A stretch of 40,184 bases of DNA from an uncultured Alphaproteobacteria bacterium (lineage in GTDB: Bacteria; Pseudomonadota; Alphaproteobacteria; MPNO01; UBA2964). A program made the position numbers and the translations under genes. The notes below the pieces were generated by a model. The model saw nothing but the letters and a program-made list of their open reading frames with translations, was not told the DNA's origin and searched no databases. The stretch lies in assembly GCA_951812775.1 (NCBI GenBank), contig OX638326.1, positions 280,151 to 320,334 of the forward strand, read 5' to 3'. Shown here in pieces: positions 7,938-17,692 of this stretch (the first letter of the stretch is position 1; every line of letters starts with the position of its first letter).

Positions 7938-10900
7938 AAATAAATAAAACAGATTTTGACGGGCCACGCCAAATCTATTTTGGCGGCGTTCCCGAAGGCG
8001 TTGATGCTCTGACGGTTTCTGATATAGCCTCGGCTTTGCCAGGACGGGCAGTGATTCATGTCGCGAGAGACGATAAACGGCTGACCGCCCTGTCCGAGGC
8101 GTTGACGGCCTTTTCACCAACGTTATCGGTGCTGGAATTTCCGGCATGGGATTGTCTCCCTTATGATCGGGTTTCACCGAATTCAGATATTACCGGTCGA
8201 CGACTTCATACCCTCATTCGACTAATCAGCCGACATAACGACAGCATTCCAACACCGCTTATCGTCCTGACGACGGTAAATGCCGTTTTGCAAAGGGTTC
8301 CAGCGCAGGACCTGTTCAAGAATGCCGCGTTTGAAGCGGCTTCTGGCAGTCGAATAAGTGTCGATAAATTGTCGAAGTTTCTTGTAGACAATGGATACAA
8401 CAGGACGGGAACTGTTAGAGAACCCGGTGAAGTCGCCTTTCGTGGCGGCATAATTGATATATTTCCACCCGGTCTGCCAATACCTGTTCGTCTAGACCTT
8501 TTCGGCGATGAAATTGAGGAAATTCGGCGATTTGATCCGATTGACCAGAGAAGTCTGGACGCAGTTAAACAAATATCCCTTGAGCCAGTCCGGGAGTTCA
8601 TGCTCGACGACGCCTCAATTTCACGATTTCGGGAAGGGTATCGCCAAAAATTTGGCAGTATCGTGGATGACCCTCTTTACGAGGCAGTTACGGAAGGGCG
8701 GATAACCGCCGGAATCGAGCATTGGCTGCCGTTACTGAATGAAAATCTGGAAACGATCTTTGATTACCTCCCAGACTCTATTCTGACATTTGATCACCAA
8801 GCGATTGATGCCATCGCGGCGCGGCACGAATCCATTCAGGATTTTTATGATGCGCGCATGAGTTTTCTAACGACAACCGGCAAGACCCGAAAAAGCACCG
8901 AAAACGCACCGATATACCGCCCCCTACCTCCAGACGAGCTATATTTAACGGAGAAATCATGGCGAGATGTTCTCAAGAACCATACCCATTGCTGGTTTTC
9001 ACCGTTTTCTTCGCCAACTGACGCAGAATCATCGAACTTTGATCATATCTTAGATGCAGGGGGAAAAAGGGGACCGGAATTTTCTTCCGCAAGAGCTGCG
9101 ATAATCGGAAATACAACAAATGATGCGGAAACGCCGAGCCTCTTCACGAGCGTCCATCAAACGATCAAATTGGAACAAGGGAACAACCGTAGGATAGCGA
9201 TTGCCTCGTGCAGCCCGGGGTCACGAGACCGAATTGTCACACTCTTAAAAGAACACGGCTCTCAGGAATTCGAGGAAGTCGAAAGCTGGTCTGCATTCTC
9301 GAAATTGTCGATAAGTACGGTTGGGCTGTTTGTCCTCGGTGTCGAACACGGGTTCAAGCTGGAAAACGCCACAATCCTAGGTGAACAGGATATTCTCGGC
9401 GAACGTATGGTGCGAACCCAGAGACGCCGTCGTGCCGACACATTCATTACGGATACCTCGGAACTCACCGCGGGTGACTTCGTTGTTCACCTTGAACACG
9501 GTATAGGCTGCTATGAAGGGCTGGAAACCATTACCGCGGGTGGCGCACGCCATGATTGTTTACGGCTAAGCTACTCCAGCGACGACAGGTTGTTCGTTCC
9601 TGTTGAGAATATAGAGGTTCTATCACGCTACGGATCCGCGGATTCCGGTGCTGTCCTAGATAAGCTTGGTGGCGCTGGCTGGCAGTCGCGAAAGGCAAAA
9701 GTCAAAAATCGCCTTGAAAACATGGCCGAAGCGTTAATTAAGGTAGCCGCCGAACGCGCCCTTCGTCCCGGTAGAAAACTAACGCCTCAGGACGGTATTT
9801 ATCAGGAATTCTGCGCGCGTTTTCCGTATTCGGAAACGGACGACCAACTCAACGCGATTTCCGATACCGTGGCCGATCTTGGCGGGGCAAAGCCGATGGA
9901 CCGCCTGATATGTGGTGATGTCGGGTTTGGTAAAACCGAAATCGCCTTAAGGGCTGCTTTTTCAGCGGTTATGGCTGGTGGGCAGGTTGCCGTTGTTGCT
10001 CCAACGACGCTTCTTTCCCGTCAGCATTTCGCGACCTTTTCAGAACGTTTCCAGGGATACCCGGTCCGGATTGGCCAGTTGTCGCGTATGGTTTCAAATA
10101 GCGATGCGGAAGACACCAAAACGGGCCTCAGTGATGGAACTATCGACATCGTCATCGGAACGCATGCTCTCCTCGGAAAATCGATAAAATTCAAAGACTT
10201 GGCATTGTTGATTGTCGATGAGGAGCAGCATTTTGGTGTTGCTCATAAAGAACGCTTGAAGCAGATACGCGCGGATGTCCATGTGCTGACATTGACGGCG
10301 ACGCCTATCCCGCGAACGCTGCAGCTGGCGCTATCTGGCATCAAAGAGATGTCGATCATCGCGACACCGCCTGTCGACCGTCTCGCGGTACGTACATTTG
10401 TTCTGCCATTTGACCCGCTAATTGTTCGCGAAGCTATTATGCGAGAAAGATTTAGAGGCGGTCAGATTTTCTACGTATGTCCGCGAATTGCCGATCTAGA
10501 GGGACTAGAGAAAAAACTTCGCGAGCTGGTTCCAGATATCAAGATCGCGGTCGCGCATGGTCAAATGGGGGCAGGGGCGCTGGAAGATATTATGACCGGC
10601 TTCTACGAAGGCCGAACTGAACTACTGCTCTCAACCCAAATTGTAGAATCCGGACTGGATATCCCGACGGCGAATACTTTGTTCGTTCATCGCGCGGACC
10701 GGTTCGGTTTAGCGCAACTCTATCAACTCCGTGGACGCATTGGACGATCCAAACAACGCGCATATTGTTATCTGACGGTTCCAGCCGACGGTCGCATGAC
10801 CGAAGCTGCCTCTAAGCGGCTGGAGGTGATGCAATCGCTGGATTCTCTGGGTGCCGGTTTCAAACTGGCGAGCCATGACCTCGATATTCGGGGTGCCGGT

Positions 10901-11479
10901 AACCTTCTTGGTGACGAACAATCCGGCCATATTCGTGAAGTAGGTGTCGAGCTCTACCAGCACATGCTTGAAGAGGCCGTTGCAAACGCCAAAGGCGGCG
11001 TTACCGAGGCTGATGAAACGGACTGGAGCCCACAGATCAATATCGGGACACCCGTTCTTATACCGGAAAGCTATGTCACTGACCTTGATGCCAGATTAGG
11101 GCTTTATCGCCGGCTCGCCGGGTTAAACGATACGAAGGAAATTGAAGGTTTTGCTGCGGAACTAATCGACCGTTTTGGCCCGTTACCAGTAGAGGTCGAA
11201 AATTTGCTGCAAATAATCGTTATCAAGCAATATTGCCGGAGAGCCGACGTTGCAAAACTAGATGCCGGTCCAAAGGGCCTCATAATAGCCTTTCACAATG
11301 ACCATTTTTCTAACCCTGCTGCCCTTATAGGGCTAATTCAGGAAGAACCGGGACGACTTTCCCTACGTCCGGATCACCGGCTTGTCATGCGACGGGACTG
11401 GGAAAAAGAAATGACGCGTTTGCGGGGCGTTAGACAATTTGTCACGAAACTCGCGAATATGGCAGAACAGGATAACTAG
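7934..11479 (+). CDS. mfd: Transcription-repair coupling factor Mfd
   Basis: An 1181-aa full-length Mfd that removes RNA polymerase stalled at DNA lesions and recruits UvrA. The UvrB-like N-terminal domain starts within the first 60 residues (EFPAWDCLPYDRVSP). The RNA-polymerase interaction domain is near residue 510 (GDFVVHLEHGIGCYEG). Helicase motifs are Walker A GDVGFGKTE near residue 660, VDEEQHFGV, TATPIPRTLQ, QIVESGLDIP and QLRGRIGRS, with a C-terminal TRCF domain. The predicted start is TTG at 7934, overlapping the sdhE stop. No ATG nearby would keep the conserved N-terminus. The stop overlaps the convergent methyltransferase gene by 4 bp. Confidence 0.97.
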   Translation: MKINKTDFDGPRQIYFGGVPEGVDALTVSDIASALPGRAVIHVARDDKRLTALSEALTAFSPTLSVLEFPAWDCLPYDRVSPNSDITGRRLHTLIRLISRHNDSIPTPLIVLTTVNAVLQRVPAQDLFKNAAFEAASGSRISVDKLSKFLVDNGYNRTGTVREPGEVAFRGGIIDIFPPGLPIPVRLDLFGDEIEEIRRFDPIDQRSLDAVKQISLEPVREFMLDDASISRFREGYRQKFGSIVDDPLYEAVTEGRITAGIEHWLPLLNENLETIFDYLPDSILTFDHQAIDAIAARHESIQDFYDARMSFLTTTGKTRKSTENAPIYRPLPPDELYLTEKSWRDVLKNHTHCWFSPFSSPTDAESSNFDHILDAGGKRGPEFSSARAAIIGNTTNDAETPSLFTSVHQTIKLEQGNNRRIAIASCSPGSRDRIVTLLKEHGSQEFEEVESWSAFSKLSISTVGLFVLGVEHGFKLENATILGEQDILGERMVRTQRRRRADTFITDTSELTAGDFVVHLEHGIGCYEGLETITAGGARHDCLRLSYSSDDRLFVPVENIEVLSRYGSADSGAVLDKLGGAGWQSRKAKVKNRLENMAEALIKVAAERALRPGRKLTPQDGIYQEFCARFPYSETDDQLNAISDTVADLGGAKPMDRLICGDVGFGKTEIALRAAFSAVMAGGQVAVVAPTTLLSRQHFATFSERFQGYPVRIGQLSRMVSNSDAEDTKTGLSDGTIDIVIGTHALLGKSIKFKDLALLIVDEEQHFGVAHKERLKQIRADVHVLTLTATPIPRTLQLALSGIKEMSIIATPPVDRLAVRTFVLPFDPLIVREAIMRERFRGGQIFYVCPRIADLEGLEKKLRELVPDIKIAVAHGQMGAGALEDIMTGFYEGRTELLLSTQIVESGLDIPTANTLFVHRADRFGLAQLYQLRGRIGRSKQRAYCYLTVPADGRMTEAASKRLEVMQSLDSLGAGFKLASHDLDIRGAGNLLGDEQSGHIREVGVELYQHMLEEAVANAKGGVTEADETDWSPQINIGTPVLIPESYVTDLDARLGLYRRLAGLNDTKEIEGFAAELIDRFGPLPVEVENLLQIIVIKQYCRRADVAKLDAGPKGLIIAFHNDHFSNPAALIGLIQEEPGRLSLRPDHRLVMRRDWEKEMTRLRGVRQFVTKLANMAEQDN

Positions 11480-12081
11480 GCTGGCTTGCGCCAAACAGTA
11501 GCAAACCAGTGTTGTTGTTCTCGCGGTAGGCCTTTTGGTCGGTAATATTGATCTATCAGAACAAAACCTGCTGTTTCGACAAGCTTTAACCATTCATTTT
11601 CCGCGTAATAAGCCTCATATCGTCCATTTGAATGAGATTCTTCACCATTTCCTCGCGGATTTGATGAAAAAAACACACCTCCATCCGAAATTGTATCAAA
11701 AATAGTGTGCAAAACGTCATTTATCGTGTTTTTTGGAACATGAAATAAGGAGGCGTTTGCGAATACCGCATCAAACGTAGAAACAGGTAAGTCGAGATTT
11801 GTAAACTCCTGATGCAAAACCTCGCAACCCGTTAGATCTGACGCCATAGTCACGAATTTAAGGGTTCCATCCAACCCCACCGGATCATGTCCCATCTTTT
11901 TGAACGCTTCTATATCTCGACCGGGGCCACAGCCAAAATCGAGAATTTTAAATGGCCCTCGTCCTGGAAGAGCATCTAAAAGTGCGGCGTAATTCTGGCT
12001 TACATCATGATTCCGAGTACCGTCCCAGAAGCGCTCTGCGTTACGTTCATAATATTGAATGGTAGACCTTGAGTATTCCAT
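11476..12081 (-). CDS. Class I SAM-dependent methyltransferase
   Basis: A 201-aa Rossmann-fold methyltransferase. Motif I is ILDFGCGPGRD, the acidic residue after strand 2 is in PVGLDGT, and FDAVFANASLFHVP is typical of the methyltransferase-11/25 group. The substrate is unknown. A 19-codon upstream extension is possible (to 12138), but the start at 12081 (MEYSRSTIQYYERNA) fits family N-termini better; neither has a strong ribosome-binding site. It converges with mfd, with stop codons overlapping, and is divergent from the SPOR lipoprotein gene across an AT-rich stretch. Confidence 0.85.
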   Translation of the reverse strand: MEYSRSTIQYYERNAERFWDGTRNHDVSQNYAALLDALPGRGPFKILDFGCGPGRDIEAFKKMGHDPVGLDGTLKFVTMASDLTGCEVLHQEFTNLDLPVSTFDAVFANASLFHVPKNTINDVLHTIFDTISDGGVFFSSNPRGNGEESHSNGRYEAYYAENEWLKLVETAGFVLIDQYYRPKGLPREQQHWFATVWRKPA

Positions 12082-12267
12082 AACTAATTGATTTATATAG
12101 TATATATTTGGTATTACGAGTCTGGTATTACCGGACATACTAATGCTTACACCCTGTTAACCGTAAAAAATTCTGGGAAATTCTATGCAACCACTACAAT
12201 TTGTATCCTTAACCAGTCATTAACCGACATCGAACAGACTCTCAGGGAGTTTAGAGGGGTTGGTACG

Positions 12268-13215
12268 ATGAAGCTACCATTCGGGTTATGTGCTCGTGGT
12301 CTGACATTCGCTATTGCCGCAATTGCTCTTTCGGGCTGCAGTGGTTTTTCACCGATATTCGAGACCGATCCAGTTGAGATTACAGATACCACGCCGCAAC
12401 AGCTAAAGTTGGGCAGAATCCAACTGCGTGTTGCAGAAACAGCCCTTGCTCATAGGGACTATGAGGCGGCATTTGAACTCTATAAGGAAGCGGCTAATAA
12501 CGGGACTGTTCGTCAAGCGGCGCTCCTTCGACTTGGAGACATTCACAGAATTAATGAAAACCTCCAGGAAGAACGCCAAATATACCAAACACTATTGGAG
12601 GAGAATCCCAATCATACAGCGGCTGTAAGTCGTCTGGCGGCCTTGAATGCCAAAGCAGACACCGCACAACCCAATCTTCCGAAAACTAAGGTTTTCTCTC
12701 ATCAACCAGGCGCATCTAAAGCCACCGTTCGTAAGCCGAACATTGTAGGTGGGTCATCCACAGAAATCGTTCCCGCCAGATCAAAACCAAAACGTACAAA
12801 AGCTCAACGTATAAAATCGGTTAATAAATCTTCTTCAGACAGCAGATTTAACAATCAACGATCACATTCGAGGGCGTCTCCGACCAATGAACCAGCAAAT
12901 CCGAAAACGCCGAGTACAAATTCTACGAAAGGAGAGAAATTATTCCGAGTTCAGCTCGCAGCCTATCGCTACAAATCCAATGCAACCAGGGCATTAGATC
13001 ACTTCAACGAGCTTGTGAAAGATACAAAAGCTCGCTTCTCCTTCTTGATACGAAACCAGAAATCAGCCGGCGAAACGAGCGTTCCCTATCGAATACGCTC
13101 GGAAAATATGATTACGGCTGAGAGGGCAAATTCTTTATGCCACTCAGTCAGATCAACTGGTCATAAATGCCTGGTAATCAGGCATAATCAAAGAATGTGG
13201 CGCAGCAGCGCATAG
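12268..13215 (+). CDS. TPR/SPOR-domain lipoprotein
   Basis: A 315-aa predicted lipoprotein. The signal peptide ends in lipobox LSGC with the acylated cysteine at residue 24. Residues ~50-130 are TPR-like (YEAAFELYKEAANNG, EERQIYQTLLEENPNHTAA). A long basic, Ser/Pro-rich linker follows, and the last ~85 residues form a SPOR domain (LFRVQLAAYRYKSNATRAL). SPOR domains bind denuded peptidoglycan glycan strands, typically at division sites. The ATG at 12268 is chosen because it opens the signal peptide and has AGAGGGG about 10 bases upstream; the frame is open to 12088 without a plausible start. It converges with the dsbA-like gene, 6 bp apart. A role in envelope or division is inference. Confidence 0.82.
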   Translation: MKLPFGLCARGLTFAIAAIALSGCSGFSPIFETDPVEITDTTPQQLKLGRIQLRVAETALAHRDYEAAFELYKEAANNGTVRQAALLRLGDIHRINENLQEERQIYQTLLEENPNHTAAVSRLAALNAKADTAQPNLPKTKVFSHQPGASKATVRKPNIVGGSSTEIVPARSKPKRTKAQRIKSVNKSSSDSRFNNQRSHSRASPTNEPANPKTPSTNSTKGEKLFRVQLAAYRYKSNATRALDHFNELVKDTKARFSFLIRNQKSAGETSVPYRIRSENMITAERANSLCHSVRSTGHKCLVIRHNQRMWRSSA

Positions 13216-13221
13216 GAGAAA

Positions 13222-13875
13222 TTACTCTGCCGCGGACTGGGCTAACCGCTCCTGATGTACCAAATCAAAAATCTGATGAAAGATTTCCGGAGATTGGGCT
13301 CCCGAAACCGCATATTTCCCCTCGATAATAAAACAGGGAACACCTGAAATACCTTGCCGCCTAATTGCTTCATCCTGTTCCAGGATATAACGGCGATCTT
13401 CGTCAGAATTGATATAGCGCCGAAACGCCACACCATCGAGACCGCTTTCCACGGCAATATCCTCTAAGACATTGATATCGCCTATATTCCTGGCTTCCAG
13501 AAAATAGGCAACATATAGCTTTTCGGTTATCAATGCATCATTGGCGTTCTGCGTCTTCGCATATTGGACAAGTCGGTGTGAATTAATGGTATTGGGTGTC
13601 ATTTCGATATCATCGAACCGAAATTCGATGCCAACCTCCGCTCCAGCTTCCCGAATACGGTCATAGCTCTTTTCCGCCCGTTCCAACCCGCCAAATTTCG
13701 CCGCAAGGTAGGTTTTTCGATCAATACCTTCATTTGGCATTGTGGGGTTGAACTGATAGGGTCGCCACGTCAATGAAAGGTCAGCCTGCGGCCTCAACTC
13801 CAAAGCGCGTTCAAACCGTCGTTTCCCGACAAAACACCAAGGACAAATCGTGTCTGAAACGATATCGATTTGCAT
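13222..13875 (-). CDS. DsbA-family oxidoreductase (FrnE-like)
   Basis: A 217-aa thioredoxin-fold protein of the DsbA/FrnE (2-hydroxychromene-2-carboxylate isomerase-related) group. The active site CPWC is at residues 11-14 and the cis-Pro loop is SGVPCF near residue 185. There is no signal peptide, so it is predicted to be cytoplasmic, a thiol-disulfide oxidoreductase or isomerase. It lies about 70 bp downstream of egtD on the same strand, so a shared thiol/redox theme is plausible but not proven. Confidence 0.9.
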   Translation of the reverse strand: MQIDIVSDTICPWCFVGKRRFERALELRPQADLSLTWRPYQFNPTMPNEGIDRKTYLAAKFGGLERAEKSYDRIREAGAEVGIEFRFDDIEMTPNTINSHRLVQYAKTQNANDALITEKLYVAYFLEARNIGDINVLEDIAVESGLDGVAFRRYINSDEDRRYILEQDEAIRRQGISGVPCFIIEGKYAVSGAQSPEIFHQIFDLVHQERLAQSAAE

Positions 13876-13946
13876 AAATCAATCCTTTGACACACATGCC
13901 AAACGGAGCCAGCCAGAGTTACATTCAGCAGAATATCCGGAAGGAA

Positions 13947-14927
13947 TCAAGCTGTCTCAAGGTAGTGAACACTAAACAACTGATCCGCATCACACCATAA
14001 TTTTGAGGAGATGAAACCAGCCTCCTGACAAATGCCAGCGAACTGGTTCAACGAATATTTGTACGAATTCTCCGTATGAATGCGTTCCTCGGGCTCAAAA
14101 TCAATGGTTTTGCCATCAATGGTGACCGATTGTTTCTTTGTGCTCACAAGATGCATCTCAACCCGACCGATATCAGCGTTATAAAACGCTTTGTGACGGA
14201 AACCAGAGAGATCAAAACCCGCATCAATCTCGGCGTTTGCTCTAACAAGGAGATTTAGATTGAATGCCGCAGTGACGCCCTTGGCATCGTCATAGGCCGC
14301 ATTTAGGATCGCCTCATCTTTTTTTAAATCAACGCCAATCAATAGGCCGCCGCCTGATTGACTAAGAAATGCGGCGACCCGCCCTAAAAATACAATGGCA
14401 TCCTTCGCATCAAAATTTCCGAGAGACGAGCCAGGAAAGAAAGCCACTGGTCGTCCAGATGAAGAGCCGAGGGCTGGTATTTCCAAAGCCTCGGAATAAT
14501 CCGTACACACCGCACTAACGGCCAGACCCGGATAGCTCTCTGCAAGTTCCGCGCAAGATGCAATCAAATGGTCTCGGGAAATATCAATAGCAGTATAACC
14601 GGCCGCCTGCTGCAGTGCATCAAGTAAAATTCTAACTTTTGTGCTCGAGCCGCTACCAAATTCGACCAAATGGCAGTTATCCCCAAGACATTGAGAGATT
14701 TCAGCGGCGTTTTCCTTTAAAAGGTTAACCTCTGTACGGGTTACATAATATTCTTCGAGTTCACAAATCTCATCAAATAGCTGGGAACCGCGCAAATCAT
14801 AGAAAAACTTGCAGGGTAGGGTCTTGTGTTCCGAAGAGAGACCTTTAACAACCGCCTCTCCAAAATCTTCGATCTCAGGTTCGAGATCATAGAACGTTGC
14901 TAGTTTGTCGATAAGTCGAGAATTCAT
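13947..14927 (-). CDS. egtD: L-histidine N-alpha-methyltransferase EgtD
   Basis: A 326-aa member of the EgtD family, which trimethylates histidine to hercynine, the first committed step in ergothioneine synthesis. Family hallmarks are CKFFYDLRGSQLFDEI and YYVTRTEVNLL at the N-terminus, the SAM-binding LVEFGSGSSTKVRILL, AFFPGSSLGNF, and GGGLLIGVDLKKD. Length matches the family (~320 aa). The usual partner EgtB (sulfoxide synthase) is not adjacent. Downstream is the FrnE-like gene; upstream is a broken marR gene in the same orientation. The product may supply ergothioneine with egtB elsewhere, or make only hercynine. Confidence 0.92.
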   Translation of the reverse strand: MNSRLIDKLATFYDLEPEIEDFGEAVVKGLSSEHKTLPCKFFYDLRGSQLFDEICELEEYYVTRTEVNLLKENAAEISQCLGDNCHLVEFGSGSSTKVRILLDALQQAAGYTAIDISRDHLIASCAELAESYPGLAVSAVCTDYSEALEIPALGSSSGRPVAFFPGSSLGNFDAKDAIVFLGRVAAFLSQSGGGLLIGVDLKKDEAILNAAYDDAKGVTAAFNLNLLVRANAEIDAGFDLSGFRHKAFYNADIGRVEMHLVSTKKQSVTIDGKTIDFEPEERIHTENSYKYSLNQFAGICQEAGFISSKLWCDADQLFSVHYLETA

Positions 14928-15037
14928 ACCTGCGACGGGACCGAGTTAGCTCACCGGGCAGGGGGACCAGATTGGTTTCAAATGCCCAACGCGCGCACCC
15001 TAACGCGCCTCATACGAGCCTGCAACAAAAGGCGGTA

Positions 15038-15551
15038 TTAATGGTCACCGTATCGCAGATAATTTGACCAAGTATTCTTGAGATTACGCAAAACATGAGA
15101 AGCCCCGGCGATCTCGGACATATCTTCAGCATCGTGCGCGAGCGACATGGCGTGCGATGCTTCTGCATCAGCGATTTGGCGACAGAGTTCTTCACCTTGT
15201 TCAGTCAACTTCAGGCGCATGGATCGTCTGTCATGCGGCGACCGTTCTTGGACAACGAGGCCACTCTTGACCAGCTGTTTGATGTTATAAGAAGCGTTTG
15301 ACCCTAGATAATATCCCCGTTCAACGAGATCCCGTACACTGATTTGTCTGACCTTTGATTTTAGTCATCATCAAGGCTTGTGCCGCACTGATACCATCAA
15401 CACCCAATCGATCGAGCTCATAGCGCAACATATCGAGATGCCGACGATGAAGACGTTCAATCATGCGGATGATTTGTAGATAAATTTCCGTGACGGCTGG
15501 ATCGTGGTCTGCCGCTGGTGTCTCTGATGTCTTTGACATGGCTGTTGCCAT
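15038..15551 (-). pseudogene. MarR-family regulator (LdtR-like), frameshifted
   Basis: Two frames join into one ~170-aa winged-helix regulator resembling the LdtR group of alphaproteobacteria. The N-terminal piece reads EIYLQIIRMIERLHRRH and stops after MTKIKGQT plus seven junk codons. The other frame then continues with ISVRDLVERGYYLGSN, then the recognition region SYNIKQLVKSGLV and the wing DRRSMRLKLTEQGEELC. The break is a +1 in a T run (A run on the coding strand) at 15343-15345. Removing one base restores the full protein. The start at 15551 has GAGAGG six bases upstream. It may be a real mutation or a single-base sequence error. LdtR proteins control L,D-transpeptidase and stress genes in rhizobia; the target here is unknown. 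Confidence 0.85.
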
Positions 15552-15644
15552 GGCAAACCTCTCTTTCCGATATTTGCAGTTTAAATTAGGAAAAAGCCCT
15601 TAATTTCAGATTAAGACATTGGAACTCCGAGGTTTTCTATACTT

Positions 15645-17105
15645 TTATTTGGAGATTCTGAGTTCCGATAAATGGTTCGCAACCTCTCGGAACACTTGCT
15701 GCAACGCTGCTCCATCCGGCGCATAGTGGTAGTAGGGAGAATCCGGTCCGCTTGCGACGCTCTTGAGCAGGGTTTCCATGGCGCTACCACTGTTTGCGAA
15801 CTGAATTGTGTAGATGACCACGCCAGAGGCTTTGATACTGGTCGCGAGCTCTTGCAAGCGGCTGTCCATATCAGACTGGGCCGAGCTTCCAGTTCCAAAG
15901 ACAGCTTTGTACCCATCGCCTGAACCGCCAACGTTTTCGCCATCCGTTAGAAGGACAATTGCCTGCTAACGGTCTCCTGGCGGGTTCGGATCAGCCTCTG
16001 TAAAGGGAGCGCCCGGTGTTAAAACCCGCCATGCCCAGCCCAGCCCCTGCGGAATGTTCGTAGATCCTTTCGGATATTGAAGTTCACTGATTGCGTCGAG
16101 AACTTCCTGTTTAGCGTTTCGAAGCGCTGTGATGCCATGAGACAGGCAAGGCCGGCATTCACTGCCACCAACTGCACTTGTGCAGGTCCTGCCAGATACG
16201 GGCTCTCCTTCCGGTCCAATAGGTTCCCAGGCATTCCAGTCACCAGAAGGCCAGGAAACAGACCCAAGGGAGGTGTCAACATCATCTGCCGGGTCGGCAT
16301 TATCGTTGTAACGGGAATACACACACCCTTTCCAATCCGACGCTGGGGCACTCAACAACGGCACCGGCGAATTTCCAGCAAACCATATCGTTGATTGCGG
16401 TGTTCCAGTCAGTGGATTGTTGAACACCGGTACTGTCTGAGTGGTCGTGAGTAGGGGATCGAATGTGGTACCGTTGAGGGTGGCTTTCACTTTACTGTTC
16501 CAGGGCACAACGCCTATTTTCAGAAGGTTTTTTATGGCTTCTTGACCAAACAGAATGTTTACCAACTCACTCGCGGCCGTCCGGGCTGCCTGAATTCTGC
16601 TTTGTCCGCCACCGGCAGACCAGGACATCGATCTAGACATATCAACCGCCAAAACGACATCAAGTATCTGGGTTTCCCGCGTTATTTCCGCGATGCTGGA
16701 AACAGTCACATCGTTCATGCCGAGGACTTTCGTGAAAGTCGTAGGGACCGTTGCGCTGGCAGATAACGTAATGACTTCATTGTTAGCATCGACGGCAATG
16801 TTCGGGTCACCCGTCGTTGACCCTAGATAGTTCGCCGGAAAATTAGTATGAAAATACATTTTGATTTCGTCGTCACGAGTCGGCGAGAAAATCACCCTGC
16901 CACCAGCCAAACCTGCCGCATCCAGTGCTTGGGACAATCGCGCTTTAATAAGGTAGGCACGCGTCGTATCTGTCGCGATTCCAACCGTGCCGACCATGGA
17001 GATTAAACCCGCGGCCAGAAAAGTTGCGGTTGCTCCTTTGATGTCAGACGAAAACAACTTGAGATGATGACAAACTCTGGCCCAACACATCGAGATAAAA
17101 TTCAT
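15645..17105 (-). pseudogene. TadG-like pilus protein with von Willebrand A domain, interrupted by TAG
   Basis: An ~485-aa TadG-type protein of the Flp pilus machinery. The N-terminal membrane segment is GATATFLAAGLISMVGTVGI, followed by a Tad-domain stretch (VGIATDTTRAYLIKARLSQA). The VWA domain begins at VVLAVDMSRSMSW, which is a MIDAS DxSxS. An in-frame TAG at 15966-15968 splits the VWA domain. Immediately after it the same frame continues with QAIVLLTDGENVGG and runs to a stop at 15645, so the C-terminal third is still recognisable. The start at 17105 (with AGGGA upstream) is preferred to 17135. It lies about 30 bp downstream of the TadF-like gene in one operon. Confidence 0.88.
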
Positions 17106-17135
17106 GATCAATCCCTGTTTTTCTATATAGAACAA

Positions 17136-17690
17136 TTAGTTGATGACACTTAAGGTACCGAGACGGGGACGAAAAAAAGCAGTGTGATATAGCTGCGTAC
17201 TTCCGATCAGCGCATCGAATAACCAAGGCTGGTAATCAAAAAGCACCTCGGCCGTGATTACAGTTTCGCCGTCAGTAACCGTGAAACCAGCCGGCATCGT
17301 TGCACTCGCTCCCGGCGTGGTCCCGATCTGACTTCCAGCGGCTAAGGCACCACCGCCAAATCGCCGCCAGTTCATCGTCGGACCACCGCCACCGGTAGCG
17401 CCAATGGAAGAAATAATCACAACACCGCTGGTACTGAGATCAAAGGGCCGGGTAATTTCGGAAACCGCCGCAAAAACATTTGTGACATCGGTTTCACTCA
17501 AAGTCGGCGCCTGGGCAATCAAGTCCCCGATCGAGGCTGCTATCTGCTCCATTTTTTGGTGGAGGAGCGTGTATCGCGCTATTTCAGCGCCTCCCAGCGA
17601 CAACATGGCCAAGATCGACATTGTAAATGCCGTTTCGGCCAACAAGCTTCCGCGCCGGTTTCGGAATAGTTTTCGAGTAATCTTTAACAT
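17136..17690 (-). CDS. TadE/TadF-like pilus assembly protein
   Basis: A 184-aa pseudopilin-like minor protein of the Tad locus. The N-terminus RNRRGSLLAETAFTMSILAM has the basic leader followed by a Glu-containing hydrophobic segment typical of TadE/F prepilin-like proteins processed by the TadV/CpaA peptidase. The remainder is an extracytoplasmic domain rich in Gly/Thr. It sits between the broken TadE-like gene (2 bp upstream) and tadG (30 bp downstream), evidently one operon. It is the only intact gene of that operon. Confidence 0.85.
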   Translation of the reverse strand: MLKITRKLFRNRRGSLLAETAFTMSILAMLSLGGAEIARYTLLHQKMEQIAASIGDLIAQAPTLSETDVTNVFAAVSEITRPFDLSTSGVVIISSIGATGGGGPTMNWRRFGGGALAAGSQIGTTPGASATMPAGFTVTDGETVITAEVLFDYQPWLFDALIGSTQLYHTAFFRPRLGTLSVIN

Positions 17691-17692
17691 TG

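Noticed and set aside
15343..15345. Programmed frameshift in the marR-like gene
   Set aside because: The run is only three bases, without a slippery heptamer or a downstream structure; a simple indel is more likely.
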